Notes: generated by a model not told the origin, from the letters alone. A stretch of 64,000 nt of DNA from Caulobacter endophyticus (GCF_003116815.1 NZ_QDKQ01000031.1:43657-107656), one strand, 5' to 3'. Shown: positions 36,536 to 45,264, counted from the first letter of the stretch. Program-made: numbers and translations.

Positions 36536-37516
36536 TTACCAGAAGAGGTCGTAGTAGACGCTCAGCACCTGGCCCGACCAGACGTCCACCAGGACGGCGT
36601 CGCTGCCGACCCGCACCCATTCGCAGCCGATCGGCGGCATGGGCAGGCCATAGCGGAACCAGTCGAGATAGTAGGAGCTGCCATACCAGCCGCCGGGCAG
36701 GTAGTCGCCGAAGCTCCAGCGGTTCACGTACCAGCCGCGCGGATAGCGGTAGGCCGGAGCGCGATAGCGCTGGGGCGCGCGGTAGCTGGGCCGCCAGCGA
36801 CGCTGGTCGTACTGCGGACGGCCGTTGTCGCGGTCGCGCCAGCGCTGGTCGCCGGGACGCGGGCCGGGACGATCCCGGTCGTTGCCCTGCCAGCCGCCGC
36901 CGGGACGGCCGCGGTCGGGACCACGATCGCCACGGTCGCCTTGCCAGCCGCCATTGGGGCGGTCGGGGCGGTCGGGGCGGTGGCCGCCTGGACGGTTCGG
37001 ACGATCGTTGCGGTCGGGACCGCGATCGCCGCGATCCTGCCCGCCCTGCCAGCCGCCGCCCGGGCGGTCGGGACGGTCGCCTCTGTCGGGGCGATCGCCA
37101 CGATCAGGACGGGTCGAAGGTGCGCCGCCGCCGGCGCCGGGAGTACGGTCCTGGCCGCCTTGCCAGCCGCCGGACGGGCGGTCAGGACGATCGGGGCGAT
37201 CGCCCCTGCCCTGCCAGCCGCCCCGGTCGCCGCGATCTCCACGGTCGGGCTGTTGCGCCTGGGGCGCCTGCGGCGCCGGACGGGCCTCGGGCGGGCGCGG
37301 AGCCTGCGGCGCGGGCTGGCCGCCGCGATCCTGGCCGCCGCGCCAGCCGCCTTCAGGCCGTTCCGCGCGCGGCCCACGGTCGCTGCGACCACCACGATCG
37401 CCGCGGTCGCCACGCTCGTTCTGCTGCATCGCCAGGACCGTCGCGGCGGAGCCCGCCTGGGCCGCAGCGCCGCCCGTCAGCGACAGGATCATCGCGACGG
37501 TGATCAGACGTTTCAT
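36536..37516 (-). CDS. RcnB-family protein with long Asp-Arg-Gly repeat region
   Basis: 326-residue exported protein. After a signal peptide (1-19), residues 33-230 are a low-complexity, probably disordered region built from GDRGDRG, GGWQGGQDR and DRPDRP units, very rich in D, R, G, P, Q and W. Residues 245-326 form the RcnB domain with tyrosine-rich YRAPAYRYPRGWYVNRWSFGDYLP and PPIGCEWVRVGSDAVLVDV, ending YYDLFW. RcnB in E. coli affects nickel and cobalt homeostasis in the periplasm. The ATG at 37514-37516 is preceded by GGAGCAAGAG. Confidence 0.88.
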   Translation of the reverse strand: MKRLITVAMILSLTGGAAAQAGSAATVLAMQQNERGDRGDRGGRSDRGPRAERPEGGWRGGQDRGGQPAPQAPRPPEARPAPQAPQAQQPDRGDRGDRGGWQGRGDRPDRPDRPSGGWQGGQDRTPGAGGGAPSTRPDRGDRPDRGDRPDRPGGGWQGGQDRGDRGPDRNDRPNRPGGHRPDRPDRPNGGWQGDRGDRGPDRGRPGGGWQGNDRDRPGPRPGDQRWRDRDNGRPQYDQRRWRPSYRAPQRYRAPAYRYPRGWYVNRWSFGDYLPGGWYGSSYYLDWFRYGLPMPPIGCEWVRVGSDAVLVDVWSGQVLSVYYDLFW

Positions 37517-37620
37517 CTCTTGCTCCAAGGGGCCTTGCGCCGGCCCGTAGCTCATCCCTTGATCACAGTGTCGCGCTTGGCGCATGAACCGCAATTGAAC
37601 GAAACCCGCAGGAGAAGGCC

Positions 37621-38175
37621 ATGGCCGCCCGACCGCAGGACATTCTAGGCTTCTGGACCGGGGCCGGCCCCAAGCAGTGGTTCGAAAAGAATCGGGCGTT
37701 CGACGAGGCCATCCGCCTGAAGTACGAGCCCACTCACCACGCCGCCGCGCGCGGCGACTATGACGACTGGGTCGAGACCCCCGAAGGCTCGCTGGCCCTG
37801 ATCATCGTGCTCGACCAGTTCCCCCGCAACCTCTACCGCCGCAGCGGCCACGCCTTCGCCACCGACGGCAAGGCCCGCGCCGTGGCCCGCGCCGCCATCG
37901 CCAAGGGCCACGACACCGCCGTCGCTCCTGAGCTGCGCTATTTCTTCTACCTGCCGTTCGAACACTCCGAATCCCTGGCCGACCAGGAGCTGTGCATCGA
38001 GCTGTGCGCCGGCATGCAGGCCGACACCGGCGACGAGGACGCCATCAAGTGGGCGATCATCCACCGCGACATCATCGCCCGTTTCGGCCGTTTCCCGCAT
38101 CGCAACGTCGCCCTGGGCCGCGAAACCACCCCGGCCGAGCAGACTTTCCTCGATGAAGGCGGGTTCGCCGGTTAG
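37621..38175 (+). CDS. DUF924 family protein
   Basis: 184-residue soluble helical protein. The start ILGFWTGAGPKQWFEKNRAFDEAIR and LDQFPRNLYRRSGHAFATDGKA are signatures of DUF924, a tetratricopeptide-like family without proven function, widespread in proteobacteria and plants. FYLPFEHSESLADQ (about 116-129) is the second conserved block. GGAG lies 7 bases before the ATG. It is followed by the CsgG-like gene after 73 bp. Confidence 0.9.
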   Translation: MAARPQDILGFWTGAGPKQWFEKNRAFDEAIRLKYEPTHHAAARGDYDDWVETPEGSLALIIVLDQFPRNLYRRSGHAFATDGKARAVARAAIAKGHDTAVAPELRYFFYLPFEHSESLADQELCIELCAGMQADTGDEDAIKWAIIHRDIIARFGRFPHRNVALGRETTPAEQTFLDEGGFAG

Positions 38176-38248
38176 GCGAGCTTGGCTTGCGTGCAATCGA
38201 TACTGTAGTGTCCGCCGCGAATTGAAAGGGGCCTGGAGGGCGCTGTCT

Positions 38249-39199
38249 ATGTCGATGAAGAAACTCATGCTCGCGGCGGGCGCGATGGTTTGCGTCGCGG
38301 CTCCGGCGGGGGCGTTCGCCCAGGCCAAGCCGACCAAGGCCCAGCAGATGCAGACCCAGGCCCAGGCCGAAGTGCCGCGCTGCACGCGCAAGCTGGGCAC
38401 CCTGTCGATCATCGACGGCGACGATCCCCGCGGCTGGACCCAGTACAACCTGGCCTCGCCGCAGAAGCTGCTGCGCGCCATCGTCCAGAAGTCGGGCTGC
38501 TTCAACCTCGTCGACCGTGGCGCGGGCCTGAACGCCGCCCAGATCGAGCGCAACATCGGCGGCAACCTCGGCCTGCAGCGCGGCTCCAACGTCGGCCAGG
38601 GCCAGATCAAGGCCGCCGACTACGTGCTGGTGGCCGAAGTGCAGGCCAGCGACAGCAACGCCGGCGGCGGCGCGGTGGCCGGCGCCATCGGCGGCCTGAT
38701 CGGCGGTCGGGCCGGCGCCCTGGTCGGCGGCATCAAGACCAAGAAGCTGGAAGCCAACACCGTCCTGTCGCTGACCAACGTCCGTACGACCGAGACCGTG
38801 GCCGTCCAGGAAGGCTACGCGGTGAAGAACGACATCGGCTGGGGCGCGGGCGGCGGCATCGGCTTCGCCGGCGCGGTCGGCGGCGGCTACGAAGACACCG
38901 AGATCGGCCGCATCATCACCCTGGCCTTCATCAACAGCTACTCGAAGATGGTCGGCGAGCTGGGCCTGGTGGGCGACAGCGCCCAGGCCGCCCAGGCGGC
39001 TCCGAGCAAGACCTTCGTGGCCACCCGCGTCGTCAACATGCGCGCCACTCCGGTGGCCGCCGGCAAGCTGATCCGCGCCCTGCCGGCCGGTTCGATCGTC
39101 TACCCGACCGGCAAGAAGCAGGAACTGTGGTGGGAAGTGGCCGACGAGAACGACAACGTCGGCTGGGTGCTGAACACGGGCCTGGAGCCCTCGAAGTAA
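38249..39199 (+). CDS. CsgG-like lipoprotein-family protein with C-terminal SH3 domain
   Basis: 316-residue exported protein. After a signal peptide (about 1-24, AGAFAQA) residues 45-245 resemble the CsgG/HfaB-type fold: a conserved [37 protein letters not shown] segment, then a glycine-rich [17 protein letters not shown] stretch. Residues 255-316 form a bacterial SH3-like domain ([31 protein letters not shown]). CsgG-like proteins make outer-membrane secretion or attachment complexes, and SH3 domains bind peptidoglycan. GGAGGG precedes the ATG at 38249. Confidence 0.8.
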   Translation: MSMKKLMLAAGAMVCVAAPAGAFAQAKPTKAQQMQTQAQAEVPRCTRKLGTLSIIDGDDPRGWTQYNLASPQKLLRAIVQKSGCFNLVDRGAGLNAAQIERNIGGNLGLQRGSNVGQGQIKAADYVLVAEVQASDSNAGGGAVAGAIGGLIGGRAGALVGGIKTKKLEANTVLSLTNVRTTETVAVQEGYAVKNDIGWGAGGGIGFAGAVGGGYEDTEIGRIITLAFINSYSKMVGELGLVGDSAQAAQAAPSKTFVATRVVNMRATPVAAGKLIRALPAGSIVYPTGKKQELWWEVADENDNVGWVLNTGLEPSK

Positions 39200-39221
39200 G
39201 GCACTCCGCCATCTAGACGAG

Positions 39222-39255
39222 AACGCCCCGCCGGTTCGCTGCGCGGGGCGTTTTT
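39222..39255 (+). terminator. Rho-independent terminator after the CsgG-like gene
   Basis: 10-bp stem AACGCCCCGC / GCGGGGCGTT with an 11-base loop and a T-run, 22 bp after the stop codon and about 40 bp before thyA. Confidence 0.9.
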
Positions 39256-39296
39256 GTGATTGGCCACCAGCTCGATTCGTCGCGATTGTGCGGCCC

Positions 39297-40139
39297 ATGA
39301 CCACCGCCGTCCTCGACGCCCCGAAAGCCGCCGCCGCCGACCATCCCGAGCGGCAGTACCTCGCCCTGCTGGCCGACATCCTCGACAACGGCGTCCAGCG
39401 CGGCGACCGCACCGGCACGGGCACTCTGGGCGTGTTCGGCCGCCAGATCCGCTTCGACCTGGCCAAGGGCTTCCCCGTCCTGACCACCAAGAAGCTGCAC
39501 CTGCGTTCGATCATCATCGAACTGCTGTGGTTCCTGAAAGGCGAGACCAACATCGCCTACCTCAAGGACAATGGCGTGCGCATCTGGGACGAGTGGGCCG
39601 ACGAGAACGGCGAGCTCGGTCCGGTCTACGGCAAGCAGTGGCGCTCGTGGGCGGCTCCGAACGGCCAGTCGATCGACCAGATCGTCAATCTGGTCGAGGG
39701 GCTGAAGACCAACCCCAACAGCCGCCGGCATATCGTCAGCGCCTGGAACCCGGCCGACGTCGAGGACATGGCCCTGCCGCCCTGCCACTGCCTGTTCCAG
39801 TTCTTCGTGGCGGATGGAAAGCTCAGTTGCCAACTCTACCAACGCAGCGCCGACGTGTTCTTAGGCGTGCCGTTCAATATCGCCAGCTACGCCCTACTCA
39901 CCCTGATGGTCGCCAAGGTCGTCGGCCTGCAGCCGGGCGAGTTCGTGCACACCTTCGGCGACGCCCACCTCTATCTGAACCACCTCGATCAGGCTCGCGA
40001 GCAGTTGACCCGTGAGCCCTTCGCCTTCCCGACGATGAAGATCGCCGACAAGACCGACCTCTTCGCCTTCGAGTACGAGGACTTCGCGCTGGAAGGCTAC
40101 GAGGCCCACCCGCATATCAAGGCGGCGGTCTCGGTCTGA
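39297..40139 (+). CDS. thyA: Thymidylate synthase
   Basis: 280-residue enzyme converting dUMP to dTMP with methylenetetrahydrofolate. The folate-site [20 protein letters not shown], the catalytic cysteine C163 in [12 protein letters not shown] and [18 protein letters not shown] are all present. The ATG at 39297 is favoured over a GTG three codons upstream; neither has a clear Shine-Dalgarno. It forms a functional pair with folA, 39 bp downstream, which recycles the dihydrofolate produced here. N-terminal 18 residues are longer than in E. coli. Confidence 0.97.
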   Translation: MTTAVLDAPKAAAADHPERQYLALLADILDNGVQRGDRTGTGTLGVFGRQIRFDLAKGFPVLTTKKLHLRSIIIELLWFLKGETNIAYLKDNGVRIWDEWADENGELGPVYGKQWRSWAAPNGQSIDQIVNLVEGLKTNPNSRRHIVSAWNPADVEDMALPPCHCLFQFFVADGKLSCQLYQRSADVFLGVPFNIASYALLTLMVAKVVGLQPGEFVHTFGDAHLYLNHLDQAREQLTREPFAFPTMKIADKTDLFAFEYEDFALEGYEAHPHIKAAVSV

Positions 40140-40178
40140 CCTTCCGCTAGCGGCGGCGGGCCGCTAAGACTCGCCGCC

Positions 40179-40697
40179 ATGACCGCCCCCATCCTCACCG
40201 TCGGCCCCGTGGCCCGCTCGCTCAACGGCGTTATCGGCCGCGACAACGACCTGCCCTGGCGGCTGAAGTCGGATCTTCAGATGTTCAAGGCCGCCACCCT
40301 GGGCAAGCCGGTGATCATGGGCCGCAAGACCTGGGACAGCCTGCCCCGCAAGCCCCTGCCCGGCCGCCTCAACATCGTCCTGACCCGTGACCACAAGTTC
40401 GAGGCCGAGGGCGCCGTGGTCTGCGACACCTGGTCGGAAGCCGTGCAGATCGGCAAGGAACAGGCCGCCGAGGACGGCGTCGAGGAGGTCTGCGTCATCG
40501 GTGGCGCGGCCCTGTTCGAACTGGCCTTGCCGCGCGCCAAGCGCATCTACGTCACCGAGGTGCAGGCGGAAGTTCAGGGCGACGTCGCCTTCCCCGCCTT
40601 CGACGAGAGCGCCTGGACCGAGGTGCGCCGCGAGGAGCGCCCCGCCGGCGAGGGCGACGACTTCCCGTTCGTCTTCCGCGTGCTGGAACGCAAGTGA
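40179..40697 (+). CDS. folA: Dihydrofolate reductase
   Basis: 172-residue NADPH-dependent enzyme that regenerates tetrahydrofolate for thyA. Family motifs: NGVIGRDNDLPWRLKSDLQMFKAATLGKPVIMGRKTW (16-52), with the catalytic aspartate D32 in the helix after LPWRL, and VIGGAALFELAL (about 105-116). The first strand (ILTVGPVARSLNGVIG) is less conserved than usual and has a few extra residues. Its stop overlaps the GTG start of the following small secreted protein gene by 4 bases. Confidence 0.95.
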   Translation: MTAPILTVGPVARSLNGVIGRDNDLPWRLKSDLQMFKAATLGKPVIMGRKTWDSLPRKPLPGRLNIVLTRDHKFEAEGAVVCDTWSEAVQIGKEQAAEDGVEEVCVIGGAALFELALPRAKRIYVTEVQAEVQGDVAFPAFDESAWTEVRREERPAGEGDDFPFVFRVLERK

Positions 40698-41065
40698 GCG
40701 CCCTGCTGGCCGCCTTCGTCCTGGTCCAGGCGGCGTCCGCGACGCCGCCGTCCGCCGACGCGCGCCAGCACGCCCGCGACAAGGCCGCCGAGATCGTCGT
40801 TCTGCAGGTCAAGCATGTGGGCGTGCCGCGCGGCGTGCGCGGCCGCTGCTTGGTGGCCGCCAAGGTCGTTCGCGCCGAACCGGGCGTGAAGCTGAAGGTC
40901 GGCCGGACCCTGCGCCTGTCGGTGCCGTGCTCCGCCCCCGGCGCCAGCGGCTCGGACGTCGAGCACGGCGTCGACCAGGCCGCCCTGCAGCGCTCCAGCT
41001 ACGGCCGCGCCTTCTTCGACGAGCGCCTGAAGCTGATCGCCTACGACCTCTTCGACCTGAACTGA
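40694..41065 (+). CDS. Small secreted hypothetical protein
   Basis: 123 residues beginning with a GTG that overlaps the folA stop (GTGA). Residues 1-16 are a short signal peptide (LLAAFVLVQAASA). The mature part is beta-rich with EIVVLQVKHVGVPRGVRGRCLVAAKVVRAEPG and two cysteines (GRCLVA, SVPCSAP), reminiscent of an OB-like barrel. No family recognised. Coupled to folA but with no known link to folate. Confidence 0.6.
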   Translation: MSALLAAFVLVQAASATPPSADARQHARDKAAEIVVLQVKHVGVPRGVRGRCLVAAKVVRAEPGVKLKVGRTLRLSVPCSAPGASGSDVEHGVDQAALQRSSYGRAFFDERLKLIAYDLFDLN

Positions 41066-41073
41066 GCGCCCCC

Positions 41074-42150
41074 ATGAGCACCTGGACCGACCGGCGGCTG
41101 ATCGACCTTCTCGGCGTCGCGGCGCCGGTGCTTCAGGCTCCGATGGCCGGCGCAACCACGCCCGCCATGGCCATCGGCGCGGCGCGCGGCGGCGGCCTGG
41201 GCGCGCTGGCCTGCGCCCAGTACACGCCCGACCAGGCCCGCGCGGCGATCACCGAATTCCGCGCCGCCGTCGACGCGCCCCTGAACCTCAACTTCTTCGC
41301 CCACGCCGCTCCCGCCGTGGATCCGGCGCGGATGCTGGCCTGGCGGGCGCGGCTGGCGCCCTACTATGTCGAGGCGGGCGTCGATCCCGCGCCGCCGCCG
41401 CCGGCCGGAGGCCGCGCGCCGTTCGACGAAGCCTTCTGCGCCCTGGTCGAGGACCTGCGTCCCGAGGTCGTCAGCTTCCACTTCGGCCTGCCCCAGGCCG
41501 ACCTGCTTGATCGCGTGCGGCTCACCGGCGCGAAGATCCTGTCCTCGGCCACCACGGTCGCCGAGGCCGTCTGGCTGGAGGCGCACGGCGTGGACGCCGT
41601 CATCGCCATGGGCGCCGAGGCCGGCGGCCACCGCGCCACCTTCCTGCCAGGCTACGGCGAGGCGATCGACAACCTGTTGGACACCGCCAGCCAGCCCGGG
41701 CTCTTCTCCCTGCTGCCGCAGGTGGTCGCCGCCGTCTCGGTCCCGGTGATCGCCGCCGGCGGCATAGCCGAGGCGCGCGGCGTCGCAGCCGCCCGGGTCC
41801 TGGGCGCGGCCGGGGTGCAGGTCGGCACGGCCTATCTGTTCACGCCCGAGGCGAAGATCCCCTCGGCCCATCGCGCCGCCCTGGACGAGGCCCGCGACGA
41901 CAACACCATGCTCACCGACGTCTTCACCGGCCGTCCGGCCCGAGGGGTGGCCAACCGGCTGATGCGCGAGGTCGGGCCCATTGGCGGCCAGGTCGTGCCA
42001 CCCTTCCCCCTGGCCGGCGGCGCCCTGACGCCGCTGCGCCAGGACGGAAACAATGGCGACTTCACCAACCTCTGGGCCGGCCAGTCGGCGCGACTGGCTC
42101 CGCGCGGCCTCGACGCAGAGGCGCTGACCAGGATGCTCGCCGGCGCCTGA
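41074..42150 (+). CDS. Nitronate monooxygenase family flavoprotein
   Basis: 358-residue FMN TIM-barrel enzyme of the nitronate monooxygenase (2-nitropropane dioxygenase) family. Signature regions are PVLQAPMAGATTPAMAIGAARGGGLGALA (about 18-46), VDAVIAMGAEAGGHRATF (the GAEAGGH flavin-binding segment), and VPVIAAGGIAEARGVAAARVLGAAGVQVGTAYLF. It oxidises toxic alkyl nitronates or related acids. It lies 8 bp after the small secreted protein gene and may share the thyA-folA transcript. Confidence 0.92.
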   Translation: MSTWTDRRLIDLLGVAAPVLQAPMAGATTPAMAIGAARGGGLGALACAQYTPDQARAAITEFRAAVDAPLNLNFFAHAAPAVDPARMLAWRARLAPYYVEAGVDPAPPPPAGGRAPFDEAFCALVEDLRPEVVSFHFGLPQADLLDRVRLTGAKILSSATTVAEAVWLEAHGVDAVIAMGAEAGGHRATFLPGYGEAIDNLLDTASQPGLFSLLPQVVAAVSVPVIAAGGIAEARGVAAARVLGAAGVQVGTAYLFTPEAKIPSAHRAALDEARDDNTMLTDVFTGRPARGVANRLMREVGPIGGQVVPPFPLAGGALTPLRQDGNNGDFTNLWAGQSARLAPRGLDAEALTRMLAGA

Positions 42151-42168
42151 GTGGTTGCGGGCAGGTTC

Positions 42169-42180
42169 AAACGAACGTTT
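42169..42180. promoter_or_regulatory. Palindrome AAACG-AA-CGTTT before the lactonase gene
   Basis: Two perfect 5-bp half-sites around two bases, 47 bp before the SMP-30 start. The same half-sites occur before the old yellow enzyme gene at 44446. Size and symmetry suit a TetR-type repressor. Confidence 0.5.
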
Positions 42181-42227
42181 ACTCCCTGACAGACACCCGC
42201 AGAGGTGCAGCAAGGGAGCGAGACGAC

Positions 42228-43139
42228 ATGGACCTGAACCTCGTCGCCGAAGGCCTGCAGTTTCCCGAAGGCCCGATCGCCATGGCGGACGGCTCGGTGC
42301 TGCTGGTGGAGATCCAGCGCCAAGCCCTGAGCCGGATTACGCCCGACGGCGCGCGCGAGACGCTCGCTCGCCTGCCCGGCGGCCCCAACGGCGCGGCCAT
42401 CGGTCCGGACGGCGCGGTCTATGTCACCAATAACGGCGGCAGTTTCGAGTTCTTCGACATGGGCGGGCTTAATGTCCCCGGCCCCACGCCCGCCAGCCAC
42501 GAGGGCGGCTCGATCCAACGGGTGGACCTTGCCACCGGCGCGGTCGCCACCCTCTACGAGGCCTGCGACGGCAGGCGGCTGGTCGGGCCCAACGACCTCG
42601 TCTTCGACAAGCAGGGCGGCTTCTGGTTCACCGACCACGGCTGCTCGACGCCCGACGGCCGCAGGTACGGAGCGCTCTACTACGCCAAGACCGACGGCAG
42701 TCACATCGTGCGCCTTCGCGACCACCTGATCTCGCCCAACGGCGTGGGCCTCTCGCCCGCCGAGGACGTGGTCTATGTTGCCGACACCATGCTGGGGCGC
42801 CTGTGGGCCTTCGACGTGACAGCCCCAGGCGAACTGGCCCCGCCGGCCCCGCTGCAGCCCGGTCGCGTGGTCTGCAACCTGCCCGGCTACCAGCTGCTCG
42901 ACAGCCTGGCGGTCGAGGCCGACGGCCGCGCTTGCGTGGCGACGATCATCAACGGCGGGATCACCGCCTTCTCGCCCGACGGCGCGACGCAGCACGTCGC
43001 CGTGCCCGACGTGATCACCACCAACCTCTGCTTCGGCGGCCCCGACATGCGGGACGTCTGGATCACCGCCTCGGGGACGGGGAAGCTCTATCGCGGGCGC
43101 TGGGAACGGCCCGGGTTGAGGTTGAACTTCAATCAATGA
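42228..43139 (+). CDS. SMP-30/gluconolactonase family protein
   Basis: 303-residue six-bladed beta-propeller of the SMP-30/LRE family, calcium-dependent lactonases. Ligands and motifs: FPEGPIAMADGSVLLVEI at the start (metal-binding Glu14), GPNDLVFDKQGGFWFTDHG (Asn ligand), ISPNGVGLSPAEDVVYVADT (Asn), and LDSLAVEADGRACVATIINGGI (Asp). It probably opens a sugar or other lactone. GGGAGCGAG precedes the ATG, and an AAACG-N2-CGTTT palindrome lies upstream. Confidence 0.9.
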   Translation: MDLNLVAEGLQFPEGPIAMADGSVLLVEIQRQALSRITPDGARETLARLPGGPNGAAIGPDGAVYVTNNGGSFEFFDMGGLNVPGPTPASHEGGSIQRVDLATGAVATLYEACDGRRLVGPNDLVFDKQGGFWFTDHGCSTPDGRRYGALYYAKTDGSHIVRLRDHLISPNGVGLSPAEDVVYVADTMLGRLWAFDVTAPGELAPPAPLQPGRVVCNLPGYQLLDSLAVEADGRACVATIINGGITAFSPDGATQHVAVPDVITTNLCFGGPDMRDVWITASGTGKLYRGRWERPGLRLNFNQ

Positions 43140-43310
43140 CCCTTCTCCCCCCTGCGGGAGAAGGCGGCGGCCGAAGGCCGACGGATGAGGGGTCTCTCAA
43201 AAGCAAAACGCCGCGACGGACGATCGGCTGTCGCGGCGTTTCTGTTTGTGCAACCCCTCGCCTGACCCGCTACGCGGGCCCGCTCTCCTGCAAAGGGAGA
43301 GGGACAGCGA
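43140..43310. repeat. Intergenic inverted-pair repeat, copy 4, with nested terminator
   Basis: Forward unit (CTTCTCCCCCCTGCGGGAGAAGG, inner CGGCC-GAA-GGCCG hairpin, GGATGAGGGG; 43141-43193) and reverse unit (CCCCTCGCCTGACCCGC, inner GCGGGCCCGC-type segment, CTCTCCTGCAAAGGGAGAGGG; about 43255-43308). The convergent ends of the lactonase and old yellow enzyme genes are separated by this pair, with a hairpin terminator placed between the two units. Confidence 0.7.
43206..43241. terminator. Bidirectional terminator between lactonase and old yellow enzyme
   Basis: 12-bp perfect stem AAACGCCGCGAC / GTCGCGGCGTTT with a 12-base loop. It lies between two convergent genes, with T-rich flanks in both directions. 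Confidence 0.85.
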
Positions 43311-43313
43311 GTG

Positions 43314-44405
43314 CTAGTAAAGAACCCCTAACGCCTCGCGGTTGAAGTTCTGCAGTTCGTCGTTCCGGCCGTCGCGGATCTTTACCACCCACTCGGGATC
43401 CTGCAGCAGCGCGCGGCCCACGCCGACGAGGTCGAACTCGCCGCGGTCGAGGCGTTCGAGCAGGCCGTCGATCGAGGCCGGCTGGCTGCCTTCGCCGCCG
43501 AAAGCCGCGATGAACTCACCCGACAGGCCCACCGAACCGACGGTGATGGTCGGGGCGCCGGTCAGCTTCTTGGTCCAGCCGGCGAAATTGAGGTCGCTGC
43601 CTTCGAACTCCGGCTCCCAGAACCTGCGCTGCGAGCAGTGGAAGATGTCGGCGCCGGCGTCGGCCAGCGGCTGCAGCCAGGCTTCCAGCGCCTGCGGGGT
43701 CTCGGCGTTCTTCACCGCGTAGTCCTGCTGCTTCCACTGCGACAGGCGGATGATCACCGGATAGTCGGGACCGACGGCGGCGCGGACGGCTTTAAGGATC
43801 TCGGCGGCGAACTGGCTGCGCTCGGCGATGGTCGGCCCGCCGAAGGCGTCGTCGCGAAGGTTGGTGCCGTTCCAGAAGAACTGATCGATCAGGTAGCCAT
43901 GGGCGCCGTGCAGCTCGATGGCGTCGAAGCCCAGGCGCTTGGCGTCGGCAGCGGCCGTGGCGAAGGCGGCGATGGTGTCGGCGACGTCGGAGTCGGTCAT
44001 CGGCTCGGTGAACTGGCCGCCGCCCGCCTTGGACACGCCCGAGGGACTGTCGACCTTGCCCAGTTGCGCCGGCCCCTTGGCCGAGCCCACGTGCCATAAC
44101 TGCGGCGCGATCAGCCCGCCTGCCGCATGGACCTCGTCGACGACCTTCTTCCAGGCCGCAAGCTCCTTCTCGCCGTGGAAGCGCGGCACGTTGGCGTCGT
44201 TCAGCGAGGCCGGCCGGGCGACGCCCGTGCCCTCGGTGACGATCAGGCCGACCTGGGCGGCCGCACGGCGGGCGTAGTAGGCGGCCACATCGTCCGTCGC
44301 CACGCCGCCGGGCGAGAACGAGCGGGTCATCGGCGCCATCACCACCCGGTTGGGCAGCTTCAGCGACTTGAATTCGAACGGCTTGAAGAGGGCGTCGAGG
44401 GCCAT
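43314..44405 (-). CDS. Old yellow enzyme-family alkene reductase
   Basis: 363-residue FMN TIM-barrel oxidoreductase reducing activated C=C bonds with NAD(P)H, as NemA and pentaerythritol tetranitrate reductase do. Motifs: LKLPNRVVMAPMTRSFSPGGVATDDVAAYYARRA, GLIAPQLWHVGSA, FDAIELHGAHGYLIDQFFWNGTNLRDDAFGG and the C-terminal GVGRALLQDPEWV phosphate-binding part. The ATG at 44403-44405 is preceded by TGGAG. An AAACG-GT-CGTTT palindrome lies 40 bp upstream, shared with the lactonase gene, so a TetR-type electrophile sensor is a likely regulator. Confidence 0.94.
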   Translation of the reverse strand: MALDALFKPFEFKSLKLPNRVVMAPMTRSFSPGGVATDDVAAYYARRAAAQVGLIVTEGTGVARPASLNDANVPRFHGEKELAAWKKVVDEVHAAGGLIAPQLWHVGSAKGPAQLGKVDSPSGVSKAGGGQFTEPMTDSDVADTIAAFATAAADAKRLGFDAIELHGAHGYLIDQFFWNGTNLRDDAFGGPTIAERSQFAAEILKAVRAAVGPDYPVIIRLSQWKQQDYAVKNAETPQALEAWLQPLADAGADIFHCSQRRFWEPEFEGSDLNFAGWTKKLTGAPTITVGSVGLSGEFIAAFGGEGSQPASIDGLLERLDRGEFDLVGVGRALLQDPEWVVKIRDGRNDELQNFNREALGVLY

Positions 44406-44445
44406 GGGGGGCGCTCCAGGAAGCGAGGAGGTTCGCAAGCAAGTT

Positions 44446-44457
44446 AAACGGTCGTTT
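44446..44457. promoter_or_regulatory. Palindrome AAACG-GT-CGTTT before the old yellow enzyme gene
   Basis: Same 5-bp half-sites as at 42169, located 40 bp before the alkene reductase start on the minus strand, a good position for an operator. Confidence 0.5.
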
Positions 44458-44531
44458 GCATGCCCGCGCCATGCAGAAAAACTGCAACGGTTGCGGTTAT
44501 CTGGGGAGCGCCGCCCGGCTTGGGAAGGTCC

Positions 44532-44822
44532 CTACTCCACCGCGTCGAGATATTCGATCTCGGGCCGCCCGGCCAGGAATGGCGCCATGGCCGCGCCGGA
44601 CGCCTTGAAGTAGTCGGTTCCGCCGTGGTGCTTCAGCGCCTCGTCCGAGGCGTAGAGCTCCAGCACCTTATAGACGCCAGCGTCGGCCTTGGACCTGGTC
44701 AGCTGGTACACGATCGCGCCGGGTTCGTTGGCCTTTACCTTGGCCGCGAGGTCGAGAAACACCGCCTCGAATTCGGAAGCCTTGTCCGGCTGGACCTTCA
44801 GGGTCGCCACCACACCGATCAT
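44532..44822 (-). CDS. Antibiotic biosynthesis monooxygenase (ABM) domain protein
   Basis: 96-residue dimeric alpha-beta barrel protein. MIGVVATLKVQPDKASEFEAVFLDLAAKVKANEPGAIVYQLTRSKA and KVLELYASDEALKHHGGTDYFKA are characteristic of the ABM/YgiN group, cofactor-free oxygenases or quinone-handling proteins. A strong GGGAGGTGG lies before the ATG at 44820-44822. It is upstream of the old yellow enzyme gene on the same strand, 126 bp apart, and both fit quinone or electrophile metabolism. Confidence 0.88.
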   Translation of the reverse strand: MIGVVATLKVQPDKASEFEAVFLDLAAKVKANEPGAIVYQLTRSKADAGVYKVLELYASDEALKHHGGTDYFKASGAAMAPFLAGRPEIEYLDAVE

Positions 44823-44889
44823 GCCCACCTCCCAACAGTTGTTTGAACAGCACGTTGGACGAGGTTGCGCGGCAGGGCAAGCGCCAACG

Positions 44890-44925
44890 AAAAACGCCGC
44901 GACAACCTTCCGGTGATCGCGGCGT
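44890..44925 (-). terminator. Terminator after the small membrane protein gene
   Basis: 9-bp stem ACGCCGCGA / TCGCGGCGT with a 14-base loop; on the minus strand it is followed by five T residues, 30 bp past the stop at 44956. Confidence 0.85.
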
Positions 44926-44955
44926 CCGAAACTCTTTGAGCGGAAGGCTGGCGCT

Positions 44956-45264
44956 CTAGCGCCGCTCGTTCCAGCCGTAGGCGACCCAGGAGTGGCCGCC
45001 GACATTGCGGGCCTCGATCAGGTTGGGGTCGGCCGAAGCCTTGGCGCGGGCGGCCTGGCGGCGGCCGCGCAGGGCGAAGGCGGCGAGGCCGAGCAGCGCG
45101 GTGGCCATGAAGCCCACCACCACCAAGGTCGCGGCGAACACCACCGCCACTACGGCGGCGACCGATACCGCGATCGCCGTAGCCACGCCGCCGACCACCG
45201 CGGCCAGACCGCGCCAGGCCGAAAACTGCGTCGCGCCGATGTTCGCGCCAAGGGTCATGGTCAT
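44956..45264 (-). CDS. Hypothetical membrane protein
   Basis: 102 residues with two overlapping hydrophobic helices between residues 18 and 65 (AAVVGGVATAIAVSVAAVV and VVVGFMATALLGLAAFAL), an Arg-rich cytoplasmic segment (RGRRQAARAKA) and a polar tail ending SWVAYGWNERR. GAGGACGACG precedes the ATG at 45262-45264. No family recognised. It precedes the ABM gene on the same strand, but a terminator separates them. Confidence 0.6.
   Translation of the reverse strand: MTMTLGANIGATQFSAWRGLAAVVGGVATAIAVSVAAVVAVVFAATLVVVGFMATALLGLAAFALRGRRQAARAKASADPNLIEARNVGGHSWVAYGWNERR

Noticed and set aside
44471..44608. Plus-strand frame starting MQKNCNGCGYLG, resembling a zinc ribbon
   Set aside because: Most of it lies antisense to the ABM gene, and the Cys pattern (C-x2-C only once) does not continue.
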